Shown: positions 44,225-56,153 of the stretch, piece by piece | Layout: each line of letters starts with the position of its first letter | Position numbering within the stretch: position 1 is the stretch's first letter | From: Macrobrachium rosenbergii | Taxonomy: Eukaryota > Arthropoda > Malacostraca > Decapoda > Palaemonidae | Length of the DNA stretch: 64,000 nucleotides | Direction of reading: 5' to 3' | Assembly: GCF_040412425.1 (NCBI RefSeq) | Contig: NC_089762.1 | Span: forward strand, 21,537,147-21,601,146 | Position numbers and translations under genes: made by a program | The notes under the pieces: generated by a model | Told to the model about the DNA's origin: nothing | The model's input: the letters and a program-made list of their open reading frames with translations, nothing else | The model's database searches: none

Positions 44225-45740
44225 TTAAGGAAGGCATCTCTTGCTGTTGCTTGACTGTCTAGGTTTGGAGACACATACATTAAGAGTTTGTGATTCTGGT
44301 AAGTGGCGAACAGGTCCACTTCCGGTTGTGGAAGCATGTTGGCTATTATTTGAAAAGAGTGGCTGTCCAACATCCACTCTGTTAAGGCTGTTGTTTTCCT
44401 TGACAGAGTCTGCTATTACAATGAGACCCCCCGTGAGGTGAACTGCAGACATGTGCCACTTCCTTGCTTGCGCCATCCGAAGGGTGCTAACGTTACCATA
44501 TTGAGAGGAGGTGAATGTGATCCAGACCTCTTGATGTAGGATATTGTGGTTATGTTCTCTCTCTTCTGGAGGTTTGAGTTTTTTGAGAGACAAAAAGACA
44601 GCCATCAGCTCCAGGAACTTAATATAACAATTCCTGAGTAGCTGATCACCTCCCTGCCACCTGACAATCCACCCAACCTGTCAACGAAGCATCTGTGAGT
44701 TTGTCACTCATACGGATGGAGGAGTCAGGGTGACCTGTTTCACCAGAGATTCCTTCCAAATCTAAGGCCGAAGTATCTCCCCAACTCTTTTAATCCTTTG
44801 ATGAGGTCTGTCTCGCATCTTTTTTCTTGCAAGCGATAGCCAGAATTTGTTCACATTTTTAGTTGCAATCTATGTATTGGATCTATTACTGACAAGAACA
44901 GCAGCAGGCCCATCATACGTTCTGATTGCCATCTAGAAACTCTGGGCTGTGCAAGGAACCTTTTGAGGACTTGCCTTATTCTGTTTGAGTATGATGGGGA
45001 GAGACAACAGGCCATGAAGAGTATCCCAACACACTCCCAGCCACTGAAAGTGTCTGCTGGGCGTGAGGCAGGATGTTTTCAAATTTATAATAAAACCTTT
45101 TGACTGTACTGTAGTCTGTTGACCATTGCTCTTAGGTTTTTCAAGCACTCTTTTCTTGTAGGTCCCCAGATCTTTTTGTCTGAGTTCTCGAACGAATACT
45201 GTTGCTAGTTTTGAAAAATATTCTTTAGGCAATGTTTAGCCCAAAGGGCATGACTTTGCATCTGTACGTATCTTTCCCTATTCGGAACCTTAGGAAGGGG
45301 CGGAAGGGAACGGCTATAGGGATGTGCCAGTGTGTATCTTTCAGATCCATAGAAACTGCCCGAGCCCCTTTTTGAAACGGTAATCATCCAAAACTTTCGG
45401 CCAACAAGGTGCTTGTTCAATGTTGATTGGTTGAGGATCACTCTTCTTTTGGATGAGTCCCTTTTGAGGACACTGAAGAGACATACTTGGTGGCGAATAT
45501 ACGCAAGTTTCTGTCCCCCCACAGGGAAAACTTCCATTGTCTGTGATGTCATCGAAGCTGACCCCCAACCAATATAATTCCTCTTGGTATCTGCCTCCTC
45601 CTCTGCCTTCACCTTTGATAGACATTCCAGGTGTTGTTTTTCCTTTTTCCCCCTATGAGATGGTTTTTGAACCTTGTGAAAAAGGATGGCCTTAAAGTTG
45701 CTGTTGTTCCTTTGCAGGGAATTGTCCCTTCTGACCACCT
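44225..45740 (-). pseudogene. RT and RNase H of DIRS-like element 2
   Basis: RT blocks: KRDSSKRRVILNQSTLNKHL (about 45470-45410), a segment of the type HIPI-x-H-x-F/K (45330-45270), HALWAKHCLKNIFQN for the FGL-AP-FTK region, and a thumb NLKTSCLTPSRHFQWLGVCW (45080-45020). Downstream, KWHMSAVHLTGGLIVIADSV (44480-44420) is the HLxGxxNxxADxLSR end of RNase H. Four frames are needed. It is clearly diverged from the RT of element 1, so two DIRS families are present. Confidence 0.7.
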
Positions 45741-45749
45741 AACTGTTTT

Positions 45750-47640
45750 TTGAGGAAAAATTTTTGGGGGTGACTGAAGGCTTATATGATTTATGATCAA
45801 AGTGGGCCTTTTTTGGGGTTTGGTAAAGGGAAATTTTGGGTTCTTTGTTTCCTGAATTCCTCTTTTCCCAGAAGAGTGTACACTGTACAATTCTATTGGT
45901 GGGCATGCTCGTTGAGTTGAGCCACAACAGACTCCTCTAACAGGTCCTTACAGAAGGGGTTAGAATGCAACAATGCAGTGACATTGGAGAGTGATTTGTT
46001 GGAGCTCTCCAATGCTTCCATTCGCAATTTTATGCACCATTCTAGGAAGTCAAAGAGTGCTTTCCATCGGGTTCTCATAAGACTTTTGGCCTTAACAGCA
46101 AAAATTATCCTGGGATGTTCTGAAAGCCTTAAGATGGCAACTTCCAGCAAGGTGGTAGAGGTTATAATGCTAAGGAGTCGGAGCCTAGCATAAAATTCTG
46201 ACGAGGCTACTTGGTGAGCAACTTGGGTCTAAATCAAAAAAGGAAGTAGAGATCCATTTTTCATTGACCTGGTAAAGGGTGATTTCTTTAGTTTTTAATG
46301 TTATAGGCACAGGTAAGAAAACCATTTCTGTTAGTGGTTTCTCCAAGTCTGGTGAGGATGGTACCAGGTACCATTCTGTATTAAGGAATTCTGCTGTTTG
46401 TAAATTCTACATTTGCAACTTCGATCATAGTTTTTCTCTCATTAATTACCTACTTGCCATTGGGAGAGAAAGTGCACATTGAGGTGTCTCACCAAGGATC
46501 ATCAGTATCATCAGGGGTGAGTATTGGAGCCCCTATTATGTTTTGATCTGAAGTTCTGTATTCCAAACTGACCCATTGTTGTTTCTAGTTGGAATTCTAA
46601 AATCAGACCTTGTTTGGGCGGCATTTGTATCTACACTCACTTTTCGGTTACAGGATGTAGTACTTTTGCACTTTGGTGTGTACATGACTGACTGACTTTG
46701 CTCTTCAGAATCATGCTTCATGTCCCTTATGTATTGCCATTCTGTGGCATGGGCATCTTTGATGGTACTCAATTTCCTTACAGAATTGACCAAATGGCGC
46801 AAACTGTGTATCCCTTTTGGGGGAACTTGCTGCAAACTGTGTATCCCTCTTGGGGGTACAGGTCAATAAAAAACTCAATTTTCTTACAGAACTGATCAAA
46901 TGGCACAAACTGTGTATCACTTTTTTGGGGGAGCTTGCTGCAAAATGTCTATCCTTTTTAGGGGAGCTTTCCATAAACTGTGTATCCCTTTTCGGGAGCT
47001 TGCCATACACTGTGTATCCCTTTTGGGGGAGCTTGTGCAATCTAGCTGAGCTTCAGCAACTAAACTGTACCTGCCTGTTAATGAAGGGGCAGAAGTCCTG
47101 GGCAAGTTACTATACCTTTTCAAAAAAGCAGACATTTCAGTCTGAGTTAGGTGGATCCTAGTATCCCTTTTGGGGGAAAGATACTATTCAGCAATGATAG
47201 CTGCATGGAGAACAGAATTCCTTCTGGGAGGTTTCTCCCATGGCTAGCTTAAATTTATGTCCCTGAGCCTTCTGGGTTCAGCAAGGACATTTCGATGGCA
47301 ATGTTCACTCCATATTCTTTAATAAGAATGTGAACTCTATGTAAAGATTCCTCTACTTCCTCCACAGGGCTAACCTGGGAGGTACTGGCGACTGATGTTA
47401 ATGGGTTTTGGCCCACACATTGATGTTGTTCAGAGGAAGGGTTAACTATCTGCTGCCAAAGTTCTGCTGGAAAGATAATCTCCCCCTTCCTCACCCCTAC
47501 TGAACCCTGGGCCCCATTGAGACAGCTTAAAAGGACCCATTTCGTCCTTAAAACTTGCTGACAGGAGCATACTACAGATCTCACCCAAATCTGGCGACCA
47601 AGCAAATTTTTCTTTGTTTTTTACAAGGATTATGCTCATG
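45750..47640 (-). pseudogene. gag-like ORF1 of DIRS-like element 2
   Basis: Fragments at 47639-47255, 47040-46711, 46150-45893 and 45890-45609. The part at 46150-45893 is the best kept: KSLMRTRWKALFDFLEWCIK, then a segment ending LEESVVAQLNEHAH. A basic, Lys/Gly-rich tail follows (45890-45609). A repeated block at 46765-47040 adds 11-residue repeats (see the separate entry). No Cys cluster was found here. Confidence 0.5.
46765..47040 (-). repeat. 33-bp coding minisatellite in DIRS ORF1
   Basis: Six copies of a 31-35-bp unit with plus-strand core AACTGTGTATCCCTTTTGGG start near 46801, 46834, 46907, 46942, 46975 and 47007. The segment CTCAATTT...CAAATGGC precedes units 1 and 3 (46765 and 46873), giving a higher-order repeat of about 107 bases. 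On the minus strand a unit reads SSPKRDTQFAA or similar, in one frame across most units. Confidence 0.75.
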
Positions 47641-49479
47641 TCAGGTGGTGTGGGCTGTACCCACTGGGCCCTGTAGTGATATAAAGCAAGTTGTTATCTG
47701 AAGCTAGTAAGTATTAATTGTTTTCAAGTGAGGGACACTTCTGTAGTTCCTCATATAGTTTCCATATTACAGGTTAATTTGATTACAATTTTGCAGTTTT
47801 AATACATTTAAATAAATATCTATGTTAAACCTTCTAAGGTTTAGGTTAGTTTTGATACCTGTACACGGCTGTATTACTTATACACTGCTAGTCCTTTTGC
47901 AATAGCCAAGTGAAATTTTTAATTCCAGTTGTCATGCCATTCAGACTAACTGCTATGAACTAATTTGTTTGACTACCCCACACTACTGTTTTGTATAGCT
48001 TAGGGTAATGATTCTACTTTAATCTACGTTAAACTAAGAATAGAGGATTTCTTAGAAGATTCTTGCTTAACCTATTCTAGGCTTATTTACAACTTAAAAG
48101 ATATAAACTTTACAGAAAATAATTCTCTTATCTGTTTTTCTATTTTATGTGGCCGAGACTACCTTTTCATCTGATATTCAGCCATCGCTGTTTTAAGCTA
48201 ATAGTAGGATATTCATTATAAGGGGGTTCATACTTAATATGGTTAGACTATTGCCTGTTCTGGATTTATATCACCTTTAAGGATATAGGCTACACAAGAC
48301 TCTACTAGCATGTAACCTTACAGATATGTTACCAAGACATAACCCGGTTATTTTATTTAGGCAAGGATACTGTTTATGTATAATCCTAGGCTTATTTGTT
48401 CTTTCTTAACCTAGTATAGGATATTGCCTAATCCAGAATATTATAACCTTATAATTATTCAACTATTTGTCTAACCCAATTTGTTGTTTATATCCAATCT
48501 TAGGCTATTTGGTTTACTATATAAAACAGTAATCACTATTGTGTAACCTTATTAGTGAAACCTTATAACCAGGTTATAACTTACTCTAATCTAGGCTACT
48601 GCTTAATCTGGATTATTTTATTCACACTTAAGTGTATGGGTTACATAAACAAAATCCAATAGCCTACCTTAGGATGTAGCCTTAAGGCTAGGTTACCATC
48701 TCATCCAGCACAGATTACAATTTCATCTAGTCCTAATTACATGGTCTAGGCTAACAATTTAGTCCAAAAATGGGATGTTTCATGAAAAGTTACCACTTAA
48801 CTTGATGTAAGGTAATGCCTAATCTAGTCGTCGATTACTTAGCTCATGCTAAAGTGCACAGGCTTATATAAGAGGGAAAAAATTTATACTAATATGTAGC
48901 ATCATTGTTAGGCTATTGATTTACTTTGCCCAGACATTAGTTTCTGATCCTAGGGTCCTTGGTCTAAGCTTGACCACTTAGGATACGTAATCCAAAGACA
49001 TAGGCTACAGACTACATCCACTATTAATCTAGTCTGAATTATTCTCACTTACTGCCCAGAATATTGCAGACATCATATAATCTGAAAAGATTTTCCATAT
49101 TAATAATAAGGTGTCGAACATTTCTTTTAGTTAAAACATTTAGTTAGAACTTAAAACAATTTTCGTTTTACGAGACTAGGTAGCAATCAATGCACTATGA
49201 AACTAGGTAGGCTAGCGATCAACGAGCTGGGTTCCGGCTTTAACACACAAATTATATATATCCCAGAAGCGAGCCGGGTTCTGGCTTTAACACACAAATT
49301 ATATATATCCCAGAAGTTTAAAACTAAAACTTTTAATCGGAAGTTAATATTGAGCACTTATCTTGCTATTTTTGATGTTTCCATAATCCTCGATACTAAA
49401 ACGGAGAAAAAAAGTAGAATTTTTTCGGAGCGCTGGTAACGACGTGAACCGTTCACTTTAGATCAAACAGAACCAAACA
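47641..49479. other. 5' non-coding part of DIRS-like element 2 or an insertion in it
   Basis: AT-rich, with many TAGGCTA/CTAATCTAGG-like words at 48000-49060 and no coding capacity. A 49-base duplication at about 49229-49318 repeats GGCTTTAACACACAAATTAT. It is long for a DIRS leader, so part may be foreign; no insertion boundaries seen. Confidence 0.4.
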
Positions 49480-49840
49480 GAAAGTAATGACTCCTTGGTC
49501 TTTTAACGGTCCGGTTGTAAACAAGAGGGCGGATGTGCATGTGCAATAGTCACTTCTCTTTCTTGCAGGTTCTTTTGACGTTGGAAAAACTGGGTTCAGC
49601 TTCGCTGAAGATAAGGGAAAGTGCCCTCTTATCTTTGAGTCCATTATATAGCCCTCATCTTTGAGTCCATTATATACTCCATCATGTGTTATAGTGTTAA
49701 TCATTATGACACAATATCTGGCCAAAAGAGCAACTAGAAGAGAATTCTTTGATATTAGTTTGGTCACCATGGAGCTCTGGTAGACCATGGAAGGTAACTC
49801 CTTGAGGACGAAACAGCGACTATGCTATCAAAAACGTTCT
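49480..49840 (-). repeat. DIRS-like element 2, inverted terminal repeat (5' side)
   Basis: Reverse-complement partner of 40430-40554 plus 42374-42545. It retains a single TTAA (49697-49700) at the site where the other repeat carries the piggyBac-like insertion. It has its own short duplication: ATCTTTGAGTCCATTATATA occurs at 49632 and 49658. DIRS terminal repeats hold the promoter; none is demonstrable here. Confidence 0.85.
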
Positions 49841-50244
49841 GAAAGAAAAACTGACATTACCCAAATGATAGGAATCCCTAAATATACAATTAAAGAAATT
49901 TTTTTTTCAAACAAATCCATTAGGCTTATTGTGCATCCAAGGAATTCTTGAGACACCCCACAAAATTACCCTATAAGTTCCATCTGCTAAGTATGCATCT
50001 GAGTTCCACAGCACACTTAGTGGCAGGTGGTGTCAATTCCAGTGACTCATTTGTCAGAGATAAGGGGAGAGGGGGAGGACAATTCTAGTAAAGTTGTGGT
50101 CTGTATTAAAAATATTACCTTTGTTCTTTAAATCATATTTCTTTCATCGCAAACCCTCTATTTTACATTAACCTGCAAACAGTAGTTGTTTAAGTCACAA
50201 GACTTCTTTCTGCCAACCTAGTTGAGTAAGTGGAAGGCAAACTC

Positions 50245-50548
50245 TTGGAGTAAAGTTATGTAGTAACCAAAAGTTCTGAGGACTAACAAGAGGTCAAAAA
50301 TATAAGCGGAGTCTTGTTAGAAGGTCATTGTACGTACGTACTTTCTTGGCTGGATAAAGATACAACACTTGCCAAAACACTAAGGTGTAGCCAAACTTTT
50401 GGAGTAAAGTTATGTAGTAACCAAAAGTTCTGAGGACTAACAAGAGGTCAGAAATATAAGCGGAGTCTTGTTAGAAGGTCATTGTACGTACGTACTTTCT
50501 TGGCTGGATAAAGATACAACACTTGCCAAAACACTAAGGCGTAGCCAC
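50245..50548. repeat. recent 154-bp tandem duplication
   Basis: Two copies, 50245-50398 and 50399-50548, start TTGGAGTAAAGTTATGTAGT and differ at about two positions (AAAAATA/AGAAATA and GGTGTAG/GGCGTAG). Each contains TGTACGTACGTAC. The high identity means the duplication is young or has been homogenised. Confidence 0.95.
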
Positions 50549-52494
50549 TATCTTCCTATGCTACTTCAAAAAAGAAAGGAACATGAACTATGAGGATGAC
50601 TGATAAAACTTGGCCTGTCGTTACTAATTCCCCAATTGTAGCACACTGAGAAACTTGGTCACAAAGATCAAAACTTGACACAGGTGGAAGGAGATCTCCA
50701 AGAAACAATGTTTAAAATTTTACAAATTGATGCCCAGATATCTTTTAAAATTCATGGAGGGCTTCAAACCAGAGTCATTATGCATCAGTCATTATAATTT
50801 TACTGATTTTACTGCATTTGTAAGCTGTTTATTAATAAGTATAACAGAATACAACACTATACTATATGAAATACAGTTACTGTTGAAAATATTTTTATTA
50901 GTGAGTAGTAAAGAATCTTGAAGATGGAGTGAGAGGGTAGTCTTGCCAATGTTTACACAATACAGTATTTTGATGACCCTGTCATATGTAGACACAATTG
51001 TTGCAACTGAAGGAGGTGTGATTCAAGTGCATAACCTATTTTCAAGTTTTCAGTATTATGTATTTTGTATTCAAGGGTAACATAGTTGTCTTAAAAAAGT
51101 TAATAAACTTGTATCCTGTTAAAGTACCGCGTGTTCGTGAACTTTAATTATATGTGTCACGAGTTGCTTCTGACAACTCAGAGTTTGTTCAAAGTAACCT
51201 CTTTATCACTTGGTTGAGACAGTAGTCTTGTTCTTTTCAAATTAACAATAAAATATAAAATGACACAAAGAGTTGTCAGTCGACCTCCACAGCACGATAC
51301 ATTAGCTATCATAAGATGTCAGTAAATATTATATAAGGCAACAATACATACCAGTCTTTGCTTCGTGCAAATGTCTAACCATGTGGGCTGTATATGGTAC
51401 ATATTACGCATCTAGCTTCAGCATTCGTAACAAACAACAGTTATGCCTGTCATTATGTCTCTGAGCATTGCATTTCATTAGTTTTTGTCAACTATCCCCC
51501 CCCACCCCTGCTGCACTCTCAGCCTTCCCCAACTCAGTCTCCAACAATGCAGAATGTGTTGTTTACCTTTGTTGTACAGGATCAATTGCTGTACAGCCAA
51601 ACCTTGGTTCTTGAATACTTTTATGTCATGAACAAATCATTCATACAAACAAAAATTTCAAGAGAAAAAATGCATTGGTTTTTTAACAAAGTTTTGGGTT
51701 AAAAACTGTAAACCAGAACATGTATGCTATGTAAACAAGGTCATAATACAGATACAAAACATTTCCTGAGTGCCACATTCAGTTTTACAACAGAGCTTGC
51801 TCACTTCTGAAGTGTGCTGGAATTTTTGTAAACCTCTGCTTTTTTTTTATACCTAACGAGAAAACAAAGATAGGAGCAAAGAAAACTGTTGTCATTACAA
51901 AATAAAAAATAAATCCTTAAAGGATCACGATAGAGATTAGAAGAGATAATGGAAAAAAGTGATGTATGCGTCTGATGTTGCCATGCAATTTGATATGGCC
52001 AGGTCCACGATTTTTATATCATCTTATCAAAACAAGAAGAGACCATCAAGGCAGCTGAGATTAACAAAGAAATCACAGTCCTTATGAAACAAAGATTGAA
52101 AATAATAGAAAAGGTGGGAAACTGTTGGTGATTTAGATAAACAACAGTTATCAGGTGAAAGTGTTTCAGAGGTAAGTGTACTTTAACTACACTATTTCTT
52201 AATGTTTTTGTTTTTGTTTTTAGTACAGTACAGTATTTGACTTCTTGCATTTCAACGCTACGTGCGATTTTGGCCAGTTACTGCTGTTATATGTTTAAAT
52301 ATGCAATCATCTGAGAAGTGGGGGAATGGATAAATCCATTTTATTTTATACCTCATGGAAAAAAATTGCTTTGGTTGATGAACAAATTGGTTCATGAACA
52401 TCTTCTTGGAATGGATTATTTGTGAACCAAGGTGCCACTGTACCTTATATTTGACCTTATTTGTACCGATGTTGCTAAATATCTTTAGTATATC
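50549..52494. other. intron sequence, nothing recognised
   Basis: AT-rich intron DNA. Frames such as 51394-51702 plus have no known domain and no splice context. Confidence 0.5.
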
Positions 52495-52498
52495 TTAA

Positions 52499-54724
52499 CC
52501 CTTACACGACGACTGGACGTATCGTACGTCGACTAAAATTGTCTGTTGGGTGCTGAGTGGACGTACCGTATATCGACTACAAAAAATTTCAACCTTCGGT
52601 CAACTTTGACTCGACGGAAATGGTCAAAAAACACAATTGTAAGCTAAAACTCTTACATTCTAGTAATATTCAATCATTTACCTTCATTTTGCAACAAATT
52701 GGAAGTCTCTAGCACAATATTTCGATTTATGGTGAATTTTTGAAAAAAACTTTTCCCTTACGTCCGCGCGGTAACTCTGCCGAAAATTTCAGAAATTCTT
52801 TCATCATTTTGTCGTAATGTTTGCACTGGTTTATATTAGTCGTTGCATAAAGTTTTATATATGGAAATGTGCGCAATTTCATGTAGAATACAGAAAATAA
52901 CTCATGGTTGTAGCTTCTATCAGTTTTGAAATATTTCCATATAAATCACGATAAGTGCCAAAATTTCAACCTTCGGTCAACTTTAACTCGACCGAAATGG
53001 TCGAAAAACGCAATTGTAATCTAAAACTCTTACATTCTAGTAATATTCAGTCATGTGCCTTCATTTTGCAACAAATTGGAAGTCTCTAGCACAATATTTC
53101 GATTAATGGTGACTTTTTGAAAAAACTTTTCCCTTACGTCCGCGCGCGGTAACTCTGCCGAACATCTCGGAAATTCTTTTGTCACTTTGTCGTAATGCTT
53201 GCACCGGTTTATATTAGTTCTTACATACAGTTTTATATATGGAAATGTGTGCAATTTCATGTAAAATACAACAGGAAATAAATCATGGTTGTAGCTTTTA
53301 TCAGTTTTGAAATATTTCCATATAAATCACGGTAAGTGCCAAAATTTCAACCTTCGGTCAACTTTGACCCTACCAAAATGGTAGAAAAATGCAATTGTAA
53401 GCTAAAACTCTTACATTCTAGTAATATTCAATCATGTACCTTCAATTTGCAACAAACTGGAAGCCTCTAGCACAATATTTCGATTTATGGGGAATTTTTG
53501 AAAAAAAAAAAAAAAAAAAAAGTTTTCCTTACGTCCGTGCGCGGTAACTCACTCAGCCGAACATCTCAGAAATTCTTTTGTCACTTTGTCGTAATGTTTG
53601 CACTGTTTTATATTAGTCGTTACATAAAGTTTTCTATATGGAAATGTGCGCAGTTTCATGTAGAATACAACAGAAAATAACTCATGGTTCTATCTTTGAT
53701 CAGTTTTGAAATATTTTCATATAAATCATGATAAGTGCCAAAATTTCAACCTTCGGTCAACTTTAACTCGACCGAAATGATCAAAAAACACAATTGTAAG
53801 CTAAAACTCTTACATTCTAATAATATTCAATCATGTACCTTCACTTTGCAACAAACTGGAAGTCTCTAGCACAATATTTAGATTTATGGTGAATTTTTGA
53901 AAGAAACTTTTTCCTTACATCCGCGCGGTAACTCTGCCGAACATTTAAAAAATTCTTTCGTCACTTTGTCATAATGTTTGCACCGTTTTATTTTAGTCGT
54001 TACATAAAGTTTTATATATAGAAATGTGCGCAATTTCATGTAGAATACAAAAAATAACTCATGGTTGTAGCTTTTATCAGTTTTGAAATATTTTCATATA
54101 AATCACGATAAATAGAAAAAATTCTACTTTCGGTCAACTTTAACTCGACCGAAATGGTCGAAAACTGCAATTGTAAGCTAAAACACGTACAGTCTAGTAA
54201 TATTCAATCAATTACCTTCATTTTGCAACAAACGGGAAGTCTCTAGCACAATATTTCGATTTATGGTGAATTTTTTAAAAAACTTTTTTTACGCGCACGT
54301 TACGAATTCATTCATCATTTTGTGAAATATTTTCTCTGTGTTGCTTTGATCGTTTTGCAATTTGTTATATACCAAAATCATTGCAATTTAGTGTACAATA
54401 CAAAGAAAAAAAATAACTCGTTAGCTTTAACCGTTTTGCTCACAGCGCGATTTGTATACAATTATATATGAAATTTTTTTTTTGCGCTGTCATATATTTC
54501 AATATTTATATATGATAATGATATTTTTTTCATTTCTGATGGTTGCATGCTAAACTTCAGGCAATGACAAAAAAAGGAGCCAAAAATGAACTCTTAATCT
54601 TAAAAACTAAACTAAGCGTGCTGTGATTTTTTGAAAAAAACTTTTTTTCCGCTTCGGCGCTAACTCCCGAACGCCACCGGCATACGACAGACACTTTTGT
54701 AAATAGAGGCTCGGCGTTAGAGGG
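52499..54724 (+). mobile_element. piggyBac-like TTAA MITE with internal tandem array, copy 2
   Basis: 2226 bases between TTAA at 52495-52498 and 54725-54728. Ends CCCTTACACGACGACTGG and CTCGGCGTTAGAGGG. Same subterminal doublet (GGACGTATCGTACGTCGAC, GGACGTACCGTATATCGAC) and same right arm as copy 1. Five monomers, marked by the CTTTCGGTCAACTTT motif or CCTTCGGTCAACTTT near 52590, 52973, 53350, 53750 and 54130. In the third junction an A run has grown to about 21 bases (53501-53521). No ORF. Confidence 0.85.
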
Positions 54725-54728
54725 TTAA

Positions 54729-56070
54729 ATGACAGCATCAGTAATAAACAGAGGTTGTAGGCTAACAGATAGTTTGTTTGGTACAATTGCAATTTAAATA
54801 TCACAACTTGTTTTGTACAGTCTAATGGCCTAAGCTTTGCACAGCATACAGCTTAAATTTAAAAAAATTAAATTGTAGGTAGTACTGCTGTGTGTAAAAG
54901 AAAAAGGAAAAAAAAACTTTTTAGGCTAGTCATATGATTGCACACATTCTTGGTATGACTATGCTGTTCAAGTACAATACAATATGGGTAACATACATGG
55001 GTGTAGGGGAAGGAAAGATATTTTTGTAGACTGGTCAGCCACATATTTTGTTAAGTGCAGACCCCTAACATGTCCATAAATGCAGGTTTCACTATTTCTT
55101 CTCCTTTACATAACTACAGTGATCTCTTGAATATCTAGATTACTAAAGCCAAGCCCTGTTGGATTAGGTCAAAATCCAGAAAAGGTAAAAAAAAAAAAAA
55201 AATCTTGGGTGTGAAACAGCTTCTCTGTACCCTTACTCACCCTACCTTATCAATGCCACAAAAGCGTTAGTACTCAATATGCTTATAAACAACATCCATC
55301 AACTGTAAACTGAAAACTTTATTTAAAAGGTAATAAGATCCACTCCAGCAAATAGCGGGAGGGGGCTATTATTCTCAAGGTCTAAAGTATATACGTCCTC
55401 TGACAGGTCATCCAAAAGTTTAACCAAGCTTTGCTTCATTAGTTTATGAAGGGTTGAAAACAGTTCTTGAACATCCCCAAGCTTGATGTTTAAAAAGTAG
55501 GCACAATATCAAAAGAGGGAGGCAGCAGGAAGGCTGAAGCAGACAGGTCACAGAGGAATCATATACTGGCAACATACCCCTTCATTTGAAACTTTATGGG
55601 CATATAGTGCCCTTTACCAGTAAACAAATACCACTGAGACTAGGTCCAATCTTTACACACGTCCTGTTTGCTTTGGGTTACACATCTACTCACTGCTAGA
55701 GCTACAGTAAATGGGGGGCCTTTCTCTCTGCACTAAACATGAAATGACAGGAATACCAAGGCATCTATGTTGTGCCAAGACAAAACAGACTAGCTCAGTA
55801 AGGAACTGACAAAATAAAATGAGCAGCATCAATACATACCTAACAAAAAATATAAAAGTTACATCCTAATAAATATTACAAGATTTCAAAATCTTGATAT
55901 TAAGACAGACATGACAAACTTAACTAATAATGAATGCCAGAAATTACAGGAATGTTAATGAGGTTACCAAAGCCTGAAAAAGCACAAGCTGCTCATATAT
56001 GAAAAAATTTTAATTTAAAAATAGCTAAGTCAAAAGTAGTGCAAAACCTTGGATAAGTACAATTAGGTAC
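54729..56070. other. intron sequence, nothing recognised
   Basis: AT-rich unique-looking DNA between two TTAA elements, with an A run at about 55187-55202. No exon or repeat supported. Confidence 0.5.
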
Positions 56071-56153
56071 TTAACCCCTTACAAGATTAACCCGAGATAT
56101 ATCGTGATCAGTGTGCTAAAAATTTTTGGACTTATCATGTGATATCTTGTTAA

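Larger units (their letters stand above)
40395..49840 (-). mobile_element. DIRS-like element 2, complete architecture
   Basis: Minus-strand layout: inverted terminal repeat (49840-49480), AT-rich 5' region, gag-like ORF1 (about 47640-45750), RT and RNase H (45740-44225), tyrosine recombinase (about 43900-43170), internal complementary region (42646-42730), inverted terminal repeat (42645-40395). This is the textbook DIRS plan. The 3' repeat is split by a 1.8-kb piggyBac-type insertion (40555-42369). No target duplication is expected for this class, and none is seen. All ORFs carry stops or shifts. The element lies in the 20-kb intron of the zinc-finger gene in the same orientation, 80 bases from an acceptor. 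Confidence 0.85.

Noticed and set aside
46817..47161. Plus-strand frame of 114 codons
   Set aside because: Antisense reading of the 33-bp minisatellite in DIRS ORF1.
47641..49060. Tandem satellite of CTAATCTAGGCTA words
   Set aside because: The words recur but without a regular period; it looks like compositional bias or very old repeats.
53051..53260. A 69-residue frame nearly identical to one at 56840-57049 (opposite orientation)
   Set aside because: Both lie inside the monomers of the TTAA MITE array; the shared peptide follows from the shared repeat, and other monomers break the frame.
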